A stretch of 64,000 bases of DNA, from positions 22,673,652 to 22,737,651 of the forward strand of contig CM046344.1 in assembly GCA_025403435.1 (NCBI GenBank), given 5' to 3'. This DNA comes from Artocarpus heterophyllus (lineage: Eukaryota > Streptophyta > Magnoliopsida > Rosales > Moraceae). A program made the position numbers and the translations under genes. This document shows positions 25,501 to 36,118 of this stretch, piece after piece (position 1 is the stretch's first letter; the number at the start of each line of letters is the position of its first letter). The notes under the pieces are model-generated. The model searched no databases. It was not told where the DNA came from and worked only from the letters and a program-made list of their open reading frames with translations.

Positions 25501-26000
25501 AGTTGATAAGAAGAAGAATAGAGACCGCTCAAAGCCGTCAAAAGAGTTATGCTGACAAAAGAAGAAGACCTTTAGAGTTCGCTGTAGGCGAATATGTATT
25601 CTTGAAAGTTGCACCAATGAAAGGAGTTATGAGGTTTGGGAAGAAAAGCAAGTTAAGCACAAGATTCATCGGTCCTTATGAAGTTGTTAAACGAATAGGC
25701 AAAGTAGCTTACCAGCTAAAGTTGCCTTCTGAAATGTCCGTAATGCACGATGTATTTCATGTCTCCATGCTCAAGAAGTATGTTCTGGACCCTACGCATG
25801 TGATTGAGCCACAAGTGATCGAGATACGAGAAGATTTAAGTTATGAAGAAAAGCCAACGAAGATACTCGATTGGAAAACCAAGACCTTGAGGAATAAAGA
25901 AATCGCATTGGTCAAGGTATTATGGCGAAATCAGCAAGTTGAAGAAGTTACATGGGAACGTGAAGATGACATGAAAGCTATGTATCCGCATTTGTTCTAA
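22561..26000 (+). pseudogene. Gypsy-2 pol: protease, RT, RNase H, integrase, chromodomain-like tail
   Basis: Protease active site FDTGA at 22654-22668, then a one-base deletion near 22679. From 22686 one frame runs to 26000: RT with FIDDILVYS near 23660, RNase H ([14 protein letters not shown], about 24103), integrase zinc finger (H...H then CMTCQQ, about 24740-24870) and catalytic core (DFITGLP; LDRDGRFTSKFW; HPQTDGQTKRTN), then a C-terminal VTWEREDDMKAMYPHLF tail of chromodomain type. Four in-frame TAGs (23496, 24144, 24573, 24882) each replace a glutamine codon expected from the family. The third DDE acid is lysine (QTKRTN instead of QTERTN), so the integrase would be inactive even without stops. 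Confidence 0.93.
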
Positions 26001-26021
26001 GTTTCGAGGATGAAACTTTTA

Positions 26022-26036
26022 TAAGGTGGGGAGAAT
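26022..26036 (+). other. Gypsy-2 polypurine tract
   Basis: TAAGGTGGGGAGAAT directly before the 3' LTR. Confidence 0.8.
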
Positions 26037-27905
26037 TGTAACACCTGTCTATTTTATGTAACGGACCACATTAAGTTAGTAACGTTATTAAGGAATGTTA
26101 TTAATAAATCATGTTATATGATATGATATGTAATGTGCGTGTTACTAACTTTTTATGTCAAGTTTTGTGATAGGTGACGACCGCATGGGATCGTTGTGCT
26201 CTTGTGTTCATGTGAGATTCTAAGTATATGTTTATTTTTGATGCAATATATGATTATTTATGATGCAATGATGTATGAATGTTTTATGTTATGGCATTGA
26301 ATGACAGATCGGCAGGCCAAAATTTTAAGATTGACAGGTCGAACTTCTTGCTCGAAATCGGCAGGCCGAAGAAACCCACCGGCAGGCCGAACTTGCTGGA
26401 ATCGGCAGGCCGAAGGGGAAAAATCGACAGGCCGAACACGGCTGACAAGCAGTCAGCAGAAATTCTCCAAAATTATGGCTGAGTTAATTACATTAATTAG
26501 GTGAATTAATGTGATTAATTGGCATAATAATGGAATGTTTTTATCAGTTAAGAAAATTAAAGGATTTGATTTGTATTATTTTAAGAGGTTTCCTATTTTT
26601 AGGAGGTAAGATTGATGATGTTTGACCTTCCTTTTCTTTCTCTTCCTTTTCCCACGCCAATCACCCTCTTAACAGTAAGAAATTTCTGACTTAATGAAGA
26701 GTAATGACTCTTCATTATACACATTATGTTAGAAAAAAAAAAAATTTTAACGCTCCTTCCTCAGATATTCACCCCTCTCTCTCATTCATTTTTGAGACAT
26801 CCTTTCATTCTCTTTTCTTCTCTTCTTCTCCACGAGTTCTCTCTCTCTCTCACGAAAATTCTCTGCATATATTGAAGGAAAAGTCTTATTTTGTTGATTG
26901 AAATCAAGGGGTTTTGAGAAGAAAGTCTTCTAAGGTAAGGACTCATGTATTTGTAAATCTAAAAAGATATTCTCCCCTCAAATTCATCTACAATATCCTC
27001 TCTAGGTATTGTATTTTATTTTGTGTTTTTATTATGATTCTCATGAATGTTATGTGTGATGTTTCTTCACGATTCACGTCTTTTTGGTAGTTTTATGAAA
27101 AATGAATACTTCTGTCTTCTACCCTTCACAGTAATGTTACTGTTTAATTTTGATGTATAAAAAAAAATGTAATGTTCATTCAAGGGGTAAAAATGATGTT
27201 TTCTTGATAATGTTTTTTTTTTTTGGGATTTTTGTTTTATTAAACGTTTTATGTATTTACATGATTTTGTGATAATAAAATGATTTTATGCATATTAAAA
27301 TGTATGGTTTGTTTTTATATGCTTAAGGTAATTTTTATAATTAAAGAAAAATCATAATAACATGTTTATGTGATGACAATGTTTATGGTTATGAATTATT
27401 GATTATAATGGATGAAATGAAAAAATATATATGTGATAATAATTTCATGTTTTACGATGATGGTTATGAATTATGAGATGAATGTATTTGAGAAATGTTA
27501 TATGCATGGATGTTTTATGATACATATTAATGTATTGCATCTTTAAAAGGGAAAATGGCATGAACACTTAAGGAACGAGCACTACGAGACCGCGGTGTCG
27601 TCACCGGGTCACGTTAAGGTTAAGTAAGCTAACGATAAGGTAAGTACATTCTCACCTACAACATGACACATGTTTTTACAAGGTTTAATGATATGTTTAC
27701 AAGGATATTCATGATGATTTTATGATGATTTTTTTTTCCTTAAAGGATTTCTTATGAAAGATTTTCATGATTTTAAAGATATGCATGTATGATGATGACA
27801 TGTTTCAAAGTATGAAAAGTATGTATATATGTATCACCTAATAAGTGTTACACACCCAATGTTATGAAATGTTATGTTATGATGTCATGTTTGGTTTGGG
27901 ATTAG
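26037..27905 (+). repeat. Gypsy-2 3' LTR, left part
   Basis: TGTAACACCTGTC... up to GGGATTAG, matching 18191-20047 of the 5' LTR. The last five bases, ATTAG, are the target duplicated by the level-4 insertion. Its array (26305-26445) has six TCGGCAGGCCGA units, one more than the 5' LTR. Confidence 0.93.
26305..26445 (+). repeat. TCGGCAGGCCGA array, left array of Gypsy-2 3' LTR
   Basis: Six units. The extra one (ATCGGCAGGCCGAAGGGGAA) lies where the 5' LTR passes straight from the fourth to the last unit. Confidence 0.85.
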
Positions 27906-28490
27906 TGATGAGACTATAAAAGTGTACATTTTCTAAGGCTTAAATCATTTGTTTACGCTTTTATTTCTCATTAAATCCTCTAATTATTAGCAGTTTGTGT
28001 TAATAAGCATTTTTGTGTCTTGGTGTGAAAATATGATTAAAAATGCATTTTTAGTGTGTTTTTATGTTTTTGGTAATTATTAGAGTCATTTTGGTGTGTT
28101 AAATAAGTGTCTAGTCTGTAAATAGTCAAAACCGTAAAAGTAATGCGGTTATTTTATTTTGAGTGTTAGTGTGTTTGGTAGTGTGTTTTAAGTTTATAAA
28201 TATGTCTTATTATATTTTTAGTTATTTTTAAAAATATTTTCAAGTCATAAAAATTATATCTGTGCTCAACCGTAAGAGACTGGAAATTTTAAGAGTTTTT
28301 ATCTATTTTTGTGTGTTTTATTGTAAAATAAATATTTTTTACATTTGTAAAATAATTAATATTAGTATGTTTGTGATTTTAGATTTGAAATCTGGAGGAA
28401 AAATGGAGCAAAACGACACAAAAACGGATAAAATCGAACATCAAATGCATCAAAAATCTTTGAAAAATTCAAAATTCAAAATGTAGAGGA

Positions 28491-28610
28491 CACGTGGCAT
28501 CATGGGAGCCGTCAGATTCACTGCCAAATCAATCTCAGCCGTCCGAGGAAGAGACGCGTGTCGACGCGTCATTCGGTGCGTCAGTAGAATCTCAAAGTGC
28601 GGTCCACGTG
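28491..28610 (+). promoter_or_regulatory. Pair of inverted ABRE/G-boxes in level-4 5' LTR
   Basis: GACACGTGGC (CACGTG at 28491-28496) and CCACGTGTC (CACGTG at 28605-28610) face each other 114 bp apart, upstream of the TATA box. CACGTG with these flanks is the core recognised by plant bZIP factors of the ABRE/G-box class. Both are kept in the 3' LTR. Confidence 0.6.
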
Positions 28611-29018
28611 TCGAGATATTATTGGCGCGTGCGAAACATGCGCCGACAAGCTGCAGCGTGTCAGTGGAGTTCTTAGACCGTCTTGGATCGCGTGCGGTCA
28701 TGACCACATGCAGCCTCTCTCTTAGCCATTCGATGCGAATACGGAGACTGATCTAACGGTCCTAAAAGCTCGATCCCACTGGTCCAACCTGGGCCCATCT
28801 TGCCCGCATCTGACAGCAGTTGGATCTCGTTTTGAACAGTTCAGATCGTGCCTATTCCGTGCTGATCTAGTCTGCGTCACACTGGATTACAAACTCAAAT
28901 TCGCATACTCACGAACGCGGATCAGCGAGAAGAAGAGAACAAGCAAATAATTAAAAATCGTCAACTTTCAACGGTAAAGATCATTAATTATCAATGGACG
29001 TTTGCAACCTCGAATCGC

Positions 29019-29026
29019 TATAAATA
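29019..29026 (+). promoter_or_regulatory. Level-4 LTR TATA box
   Basis: TATAAATA in CGCTATAAATACCGAGG; same in the 3' LTR at 38782. Transcription probably starts about 30 bases downstream, near the CAGTTGGGG sequence. Confidence 0.7.
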
Positions 29027-30035
29027 CCGAGGCTTTTGCCTCAGTTGGGGAGCCATCCGCAACATAATAATGCTGTTGTAGTAATTATAGTCTAGTTTTT
29101 ATTCCAGTTTTTAATCTAGTTTCTTGTAAAATATTTCCTAGTTTGTGTTGTAAAAATTATGCTCAATAATATAAGTAGTATTTTATTAATTATGTCTTTT
29201 TAAATTTCTTTTTAGCTGAGGGGAGAGGGGGAAATTCTGGCAAAATTATCTTAAATATTTTTGGTTTTTCTTAGTTTTTCTAAGCTGTTGTAATGCCAAA
29301 ATATTCTCTTAGAAAACCTAGAAGTTCAATATTTTCTTAGCTAGAACTCTGCCAAAATTACGGTTTTGATTTATCGACGACATAGACTGGCACGGATAAT
29401 GCTTGGGAGGACCTTGATTACTCGTAGACAGAGAATGACTCGGTAAACGCTTAACTCACTATCTTGGTTGTTATTTTAGTTAAGTTATGTTGAAATGCTG
29501 CTTATTTATTAAGTTGTGTTTTTGCTGCATTATAGACATGAAATGGCACAATAAATGCTTGGTAATTCTTTATTTATTGTCGACATAGGATGGCATAGTG
29601 CATACTTAAACTAACTAATAAATAAAAAGAGAAACTAAAATATATTAAAGATAATCGTCAGAACGGAACCTTTGAACCTCAGCCCTGTTATTATTACTGT
29701 TTCACTTCTTTTAATTGTCGTTATTATTGTTGTTACTCTGCTTAAGTTATTAATTGTATTTCTTGTTATTTAAGTTCCATATCATCAAAATCTAAAAATG
29801 AAAAATGTTGTAAAAAAATGTGTAAATATTGTAAATACATTCTGTGAATAATTAATATTAATCCTCAAATTTTTTAGTTTAAATAAAAAGAAAAAGTTAA
29901 TATAATACATGTACTGGAACTAAATAAATCCTTCCTTGTGGGTTCGACCTCGGATTCACCGAGAAAATATTACTTGAGACAACCTTATACTTGAGGTTAG
30001 TTTAAAATGCGTAAATAGACGCGAGACCAAGTTTT

Positions 30036-30053
30036 TGGCGCCGTTGCCGGGGA
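30036..30053 (+). other. Level-4 primer-binding site
   Basis: TGGCGCCGTTGCCGGGGA shortly after the 5' LTR, the conserved primer-site sequence of Tat/Athila-group Gypsy elements. Confidence 0.85.
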
Positions 30054-30787
30054 AGGTATTGTTTTTAGTGCAGTATAATATTGTGTAATATATTTTCTTT
30101 TTTTTTATTTTTCTTTTATATATTACTAACTTTTCTTTTCTTTTGTTTTATTTCTTTTCTTTTGTTAATATCTTCTGTTTTGCAAGTATTAAGTACTGTT
30201 CATGTAGAAATCTGCATGCATTTTCGGTAAGTTACTATTTGTAGTAGTTACTATTCACGTCACTTTTTTTTTAAAAAAAATTAAAAAATATATATATATA
30301 TATAAAAAATCAAAAAAATAAAAAAAAAAAAAAATAAATAAATCATAAAAATTTTATTTTCTCTCATTTCTTCTGTAAAATATTTCTTTTGCTAGTTTTA
30401 GGTTTTTGCATTAGAAATAAAACTTTATAACATTTTAGATTAGGTTTTCCATAATACTTAATAAACAAATTGTGTTTTTGTGAAAAGTATTTTTTGAGAA
30501 AGTTTTGTTTGGGGACTGGTACTGGTTTGGAATTCTTTCCCATAACCAGTTCACTTTTGGAGATTCTCCCAACACCAGTCATTCCTGAAACGTTGTTCTG
30601 TCAAGGAGATTGGTTCTTAAGGAGCCTTAGCACCACCAATTTTTCCTGGGGGCATTCTTGAAAAATATAATTCGCAACTTCACAAAATCAATAAGGCAGA
30701 TACTTTTCATTCACTACTCTACTCTCCCTGAGTGGAGAAAAGCTTAGTATTTGTCTATAAAATTTTGTAAATATTTAAATAATTTGC
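30054..30787 (+). other. Level-4 5' leader
   Basis: Non-coding, very T/A-rich to 30360 with a (TA)n stretch near 30290. No ORF of note. Confidence 0.7.
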
Positions 30788-33529
30788 ATGCCAGTTTGGT
30801 TTCATGAGTTTAATAGTCGTAGGTTAGTTAGGAAAAGTTTAGAATCACATTTCGTCTCTGTTGTGTCTTCAAATTCACCAAAAATGGCTGATGATGAAAG
30901 TGTTCATAATGAAGATATTGTTAATCAACAAATCATCAATCCTGTTGTTCGCTCAATGAGAGATTATTTGCAACCACCCCGTGAATCCACTCCATCATGT
31001 TTGGTTTTTCCTCTCAATGCTCATCACTTTAGGTTTAAACCTGGAATGATCAACTTGCTTCCCAATTTTCATGGCTTAGAATATGAAAATCCATATCTGC
31101 ACCTTAGAGAGTTTGAAGATATTTGTGCTACCTTCATTGACCAGGAAGTTTCAAATGAAATTGTTAAGCTTAAGTTTTTCCCTTTTTCTTTAAAAGACAA
31201 AGCTAAAACTTGGCTTACTTCTTTAAAACCTAGGTCAATAGGTACATGGCAAGAAATGCAAACTGAGTTTCTGAAAAAATTCTTTCCAACACATAAGACC
31301 AATGCTTTGAAAAAACAAATTCAAAATTTTTCCCAAAATGCAAAAGAAGTTTATTTCCAAAGCTGGGAACGATTTAAAGATTTGTTGAATTCTTGCCCAC
31401 ATCATGGTTTTGAAAAATGGCGTTACATTAGTTTTTTTTATGAAGGCTTAACTCCTGAAACCCATCAATTTGTTGAAACAATGTATAATGGAGAATTCCT
31501 TGATAAAGAACCTGATGAAGCGTTAGATTTCCTTGATAATTTGGCTGATAACTCTCAATACTGGCAACATAGTAATTCTGAAGGCTCAATTAGATCTAAT
31601 CTTGCTAATGCTCAAAGAGGTGTCCATCAACTTAGTCATGAAAATGATCTAAGTGTTAGAATTGCATGTTTGACTAAAAAGATTGAAGCCATGGAACGAA
31701 GGAATGTCCAAGAACCCAAAATTGAAATTTTGTGTAGTGTTTGCCAAACTCTAGGACACTCAACTTACGAATGCCCAATTTTTAAGGAAGAGTCCCATGA
31801 ACAGGTAAATTACACAAATCAATTAGACCCACCTAGAAAGCCATTTCCATCCCCACACTCTGACACATACAATTCACAATGGAAAAATCATCCCAATTTC
31901 AGTTGGAGAAATGATCAACCACAACAGCAATATCAACCACCACCACCATTTCCACCACAAAACTCTCAAGGCCGACCACCATTTCTATCAAATTCTCAAA
32001 ATTTTCAAAGACTTCCACAAAATTTTTCTAAAAATCTCCATTCTCGAGTCAAAACTCTTGAATGCACTTTGCAAACTTTCATTCAAGCTCAAAAATCATT
32101 CATTCAAAAACAAGAAGTTCACAACACTCGCACTTCTCAAGACATTCATGAAATTAAAGAATCTATTTCTAAACTCACTTCTTCTCTTTGCATTCAAGAA
32201 AAAGGAAAATTTCCTGCTCAACCTATACATTATGCATCTGCAAATGAAATTGCCTCTTCTAGTTCACAGGCACAACAAGAAACTGTTAACTTTGTTACAA
32301 CTCTTCGAAGTGGAAAAACTGTTGATAAAACTAATCTTTTAAAAGATCAGAATGTTAATTCAACTTTGAAAAGTGGTGATAAAATTAATAGTGATGAGGA
32401 GAATTCTGAAAAAGAAAAGAGTGTTTCAAAAGAGAAATTTGTTCCAAAGATTCCATTTCCTCAAGCTTTGCTTTCAAAAGAGAAGTTTGACAAAAATGCT
32501 GAAATTTTTGAACTGTTCAAACAAGTCAAAATTAACATTCCACTTTTAGATGCAATCAAACAAGTCCCATCTTATGCAAAATTTTTGAAAGATTGTTGTA
32601 CAATTAAAAGAAAGCATAATGTGACTAAAACTGCATTTTTAGCTAAGAATGTTAGTTCCATCATTCAACATGATTCATCATTGAAATAAAAAAATCATGG
32701 TTGTCCCACAATTTCTTGCATCATCAGAAATACTTAAATTGAACATGCTTTGTTAGACCTTGGTGCTAGTGTCAACCTCTTGCCTTATTCTGTTTATCAG
32801 CAATTAGGTTTAGGTGAACTAAAGCCAACTTCTGTCACACTTCAACTAGCTGATCGATCTGTAAAAATTCCAAGAGGTGTTGTCAAGGATGTGTTAGTCC
32901 AAATTGATAAATTTTACTACCCAGTGAATTTCATTGTTTTGGATACACAACCTGTCACAAATACAAATGTTTAAATTCCTGTCATTTTGGGTCGTCCATT
33001 TCTTGCAACTTCTAATGCTTGGATTAATTGTAGAAATGGAAAACTAAAATTGTCTTTTGGGAATATGACTTCAGAATTCAATGTTTTTAACATGGCACAA
33101 TCACCCTCTGGAAAGTGTGAAGTGAATTTTGTTGAGAGCAATACTTCAGGAACGTTTGTTGATCCCTTGGCTGATTTGGCTAATTCTTTTGATTCGAATG
33201 TTCCACCCAAGGTTGACAACCATCCTGTGAATGTTTCTGACCAATCCCTTGAAGCAAACATTTCAAATTTTGAGGCTGAATGTGAAAATGAAGTTTTTGA
33301 AGAACCTGAAGATGTGGTGATGGGTGACACTGTGGGTGACACTATAGATGACCTCATGTATGATCTCATGGATGAAGAAGAATTTCAGCAAAGATTCTTT
33401 GCAGCTGCTGGCAACTTAACTTTTTGGGAGTGCTATCTTTTGGGAAGGTTTCGAGCATCTCTTCCAACAGTCATCCACATTGACGATTCTGACTCCGAAC
33501 CAGAAACTAAAATCATAGTTATAGATTAA
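30788..33529 (+). pseudogene. gag-protease of level-4 element, three in-frame stops
   Basis: One frame, 914 codons, broken only by TAA at 32687, TAA at 32735 and TAA at 32972. ATG 30788 opens the frame; the in-frame ATG at 30884 (MADDESVHNED) looks the likelier start. The gag domain covers about residues 75-235 (NFHGLEYENPYLHLREFEDI; FFPFSLKDKAKTWL; WERFKDLLNSCPHHGFEKW). A CCHC knuckle CSVCQTLGHSTYEC lies near residue 316, then a Pro/Gln-rich linker. The protease has DLGASVNLLP (about 32757) and ILGRPFLAT (about 32981). After it comes an acidic tail (DDLMYDLMDEEEF; HIDDSDSEPETK) and the frame ends where RT would normally begin. Confidence 0.92.
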
Positions 33530-33619
33530 TGTTTGTATTGTCTTTATTTTTTTTTTGTGTTTGTCGTATCTTTATTTTCTTTGTTTTTCCTAAAAATCAG
33601 AAAAATAATTTCAAAAATT

Positions 33620-33707
33620 CATTAAAATGGTAGAAATTATGGAGGTTATAATCAGCACGATTAGTTGGTATTTTTGTATCAACGGCCTCTAGAAACGCAT
33701 TTTAATG
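33620..33707 (+). other. Hairpin HP1 after gag-PR
   Basis: Perfect 10-bp arms CATTAAAATG (33620-33629) and CATTTTAATG (33698-33707). GAAACG sits directly 5' of the right arm, as in HP2, HP4 and HP5. The 68-base loop is longer than in the others, lacks CTGAG, and can form smaller stems (GAGG/CCTC; TTGGTA/TATCAA). Confidence 0.6.
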
Positions 33708-33895
33708 AAATAATTTTCAATGAATTTTTTTGAATTTTAGATCTCTAAAAAAAAAAAAAAACTAAAAAATACAAAAATATTTTCTTGTCTAAGTAATCTG
33801 TTAGGTTACTTTTCTTTGGCCCATTTTAGTTCAGCCCATTACTCTTACGTGCGTCTGAGTAAGCTTCCCCGTGTCTGAACAGAAGTGCACCCCTT

Positions 33896-33907
33896 GTCTA
33901 TAAAATC
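33896..33907 (+). promoter_or_regulatory. TATA-type box upstream of ORF2
   Basis: GTCTATAAAATC, 250 bases before the ORF2 ATG, followed by a pyrimidine-rich leader with TCTCTCTC runs (33945-34130). The identical 12-mer precedes the LOG-like ORF. Confidence 0.55.
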
Positions 33908-34156
33908 TGTTACTGTGCATGCAAGCTCAGAAATCTTTGTTCTTTCTCTCTCTAAATTTCTTGTTCTCTCTCTCAAATTTTCTCTGTCTTCTCGCTAAAA
34001 TTCCAAGAAATTCTTCAAAACTCTTTCAAAATTCTTCAATCTTTCAAACACTTTTCAATCTTCTTTTCTTCTGCTTCCACAAAAATCTTTGCAATTCTCT
34101 CTCGAACTCTCTCTTAAAGCTTTCAATTCACTCTCAAGAATCTCAATTTCTCAATC

Positions 34157-34711
34157 ATGGATCCAAAATATGAGCACTTAAAGAAATATTTCCCTTCACT
34201 TTCTCAAAGAGAGATTAGAAAGAAGTATAAAACTAGAGTCACTCGTCTTTGGGTACTTTCGCGTTTTAAGTTTCCTACTGATATCAAGATGTACATAGAA
34301 GGTCTTGCTCGTTCAAATGATGTAAATAATGTAGGTTTGCCTGGTATGGGTACAAGACTGTGTGCTAGAAAAAGAAGAGCTCGTCGTATGGAGTCAAAAT
34401 GTCATAAATGTTCTCGTCAAACTTGTTCTGGAAAATGTCCCTCACCTGGTTTCATATCTAGAAATAGGGAAGATAAAATTAAGTTCTGTAAAAATGGTCT
34501 TAGGAATGAAAACTTAGAAGATCTTTGAGTTTCTCTTGAGTCCCATCCAAGTGGATACGTCTGGGGGGCTATGAAACAACTCTGGCCTCAATTTCATGAA
34601 GAAAAAGAACGTCTTGGGAATCTGACGCTAAAAGACCCAACTGTTCAGTTTGCGAGAATGTTAGATGGAAAATAGACTCATGATCCTTCCACTTCAGAAC
34701 AAGGTCTGTAA
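34157..34711 (+). pseudogene. ORF2: basic cysteine-rich protein, carlavirus NABP-like
   Basis: Opens at ATG 34157; TGA at 34526 ends a 123-residue product, and the frame continues past TAG 34673 to TAA 34709 (184 sense and stop positions). Around residues 70-94 there is a very basic run (ARKRRARR) directly followed by Cys82-x2-Cys85-x4-Cys90-x3-Cys94, then P-G-x-I-S-x-N and, about ten residues on, an N-G. This order (glycine-rich turn, ARKRRA-like run, zinc-binding cysteines, PG-IS-N, hydrophobics, G) is the layout of the small nucleic-acid-binding, cysteine-rich proteins of carlaviruses and allexiviruses, known as RNA-silencing suppressors. It is not a retroelement domain I know. The part after the first stop (YVWGAMKQLWPQFHEEKERL) is unrecognised. 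The match is judged by eye and spacing between cysteines is shorter than I would expect. Alternative: an unrelated basic zinc-binding protein. Confidence 0.55.
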
Positions 34712-34765
34712 GGTATTTTCTTTGTTTCTCTGTGTGTTTGTCCAAAAAAAAAAAATGATTGAAAA

Positions 34766-34883
34766 TTTATTCGAGGTATGATCATGGTTTTAATGAAAAA
34801 CATCATCAAAACGGCTGAGTAACGGAATTTCTGGAAACGCGTTTTGATGAACAAAAGTTTTCTTCAACTCATTCTCGAATAAA
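34766..34883 (+). other. Hairpin HP2 after ORF2
   Basis: Inner arms CATCAAAACG (34804-34813) and CGTTTTGATG (34840-34849), a perfect 10 bp. A further outer stem TTTATTCGAG (34766-34775) pairs with CTCGAATAAA (34874-34883). The inner loop has GCTGAGTAA, a small CGGA-ATT-TCTG stem, then GAAACG. Confidence 0.7.
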
Positions 34884-35225
34884 ATCTCATCAACAAAAAG
34901 ATTTTTATTTTTGTGTGATTTGTACAGTTGTTGTTTAATAATTGTGATTATACCATTTATCTTATAATAATGATATCTTGACTTTTCTTCTTTTGTCAGA
35001 TGCATAATTATATTCGGTAGGTGTCTTGTGTGTCGTGTAAGATAAGCTTTGCTTTGAATTTTAATATTTAGTCCCATTTGTCAAAAGTTGTACAGTAAAG
35101 TCCAGTTTGTCAAAAGGTAAATAGTGTTGTCAGGAACACGTTATCTGCAGGGGTGTCATATTTATCTGTCCTTGTCTGTCATCACAGCTATCTTTATCTA
35201 ATTTTACCCAACCTTCTCTTTAGGT

Positions 35226-35237
35226 GTCTATAAAATC
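35226..35237 (+). promoter_or_regulatory. TATA-type box upstream of LOG-like ORF
   Basis: GTCTATAAAATC, 102 bases before the ATG at 35339; identical to the box at 33896. Confidence 0.6.
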
Positions 35238-35338
35238 CTTTCAGTTCTTAAGTTTTTCTCAGAGCGAATTTGTAAGATAGAGTCATTCAAAAAAAAAAAA
35301 AAGAAGGAAAAAAAAGAGTCTTAGTCTTAGTAACTATC

Positions 35339-35977
35339 ATGGATTCCTCATCCCAGTCATCTTTAAAGTTCAGCAATATCTGTGTGTTTTGTGGTTCTAA
35401 ATCAGAAAGAGGCATTGAGTACATAGAAAATGCATTTCATTTAGGCTATGTCTTGGCTAAGAAAAAGATAAATCTTGTCTATGGAGGAGGTAGTCTAGGT
35501 TTAATGGGTACTGTCTCTGCTGGATGACGTTCTATAGGTACTGGAGCTCTAGGTATTATTCCAGGTGTCCTTGCTCAAAGTCGTTTATGTGGTCTTACCA
35601 TTGGTGTTGAAAAAATAGTTGTAGGTATGCCTGAGTGAATAAGAGACATGGAGTTTGCTTCTGATGCTTTCATTGCCTTACCTGGAGGTTTAGGAACTCT
35701 AGAGGAACTTTTTGCCGTTGCTAGTTGGAAATTGTTAGGACTACACTCTAAACCTGTTGGTTTGTTAAATATAAATGGTTACTTTGACAGTTTGCTTAGT
35801 TTTTTAGATCATGCTGTGGAACAAAAGTTTCTTGATGAGTCAGGAAGAAAGATTTTCATCTCTGCCACTACTGTAGAGGAATGGCTCGAAAAAATGCACG
35901 TCATTGATCCTGAAACGGACACTGCAACATCAAAGTTCTGCGGAAAACGCAAACGAGATTGGGATCTTTCTCTCTAA
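35339..35977 (+). pseudogene. LOG-like cytokinin riboside 5'-monophosphate phosphoribohydrolase, two stops
   Basis: 212-residue frame close to the usual LOG length (about 210-220). LOG enzymes release active cytokinin bases from nucleotide precursors in the cytosol. Seen: FCGSKSERGIEYIENAF (substrate loop), VYGGGSLGLMG, and the family signature PGGLGTLEE followed by KPVGLLNINGYFDSLLSFLD. Two in-frame TGAs (35525 and 35636), no frameshift. The second falls at the arginine of the MHxRK motif (CGA to TGA fits), and the GGR glycine-arginine before the IIP strand has become GT. There are no introns, whereas plant LOG genes have several, so it derives from an mRNA. The C-terminus adds a basic KFCGKRKRDWDLSL tail. 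Dead as it stands. Confidence 0.88.
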
Positions 35978-36118
35978 ACTCTACCTCTTTTAGTTTTACT
36001 TACAGCATTGTTGTTTTGTCTTTGTTTATGTGTTTGTCTTTGAATAACCGCTCTGGTAAGTATATGTTGTTACTCTTCTTATTTAATCTTGTTAAACTTT
36101 GGAACAGTGTTCAATCTA

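Larger units (their letters stand above)
27906..30029 (+). repeat. Level-4 element 5' LTR
   Basis: 2,124 bp. AT-rich U3, then a GC-rich block (about 28490-28900) with two CACGTG boxes, a TATA box at 29019, and ending GAGACCA. Confidence 0.94.

Noticed and set aside
28262..28486. 74-aa ORF repeated at 28262 and 38024
   Set aside because: Lies in both LTRs of the level-4 element upstream of the TATA box; low-complexity, no domain.
34157..34711. Integrated carlavirus genome
   Set aside because: No replicase, triple gene block or coat protein sequence nearby; only the cysteine-rich frame, surrounded by element-specific sequence.
35339..35977. Working host LOG gene
   Set aside because: Two in-frame stops, no introns, and position inside an LTR element between its gag and 3' LTR.
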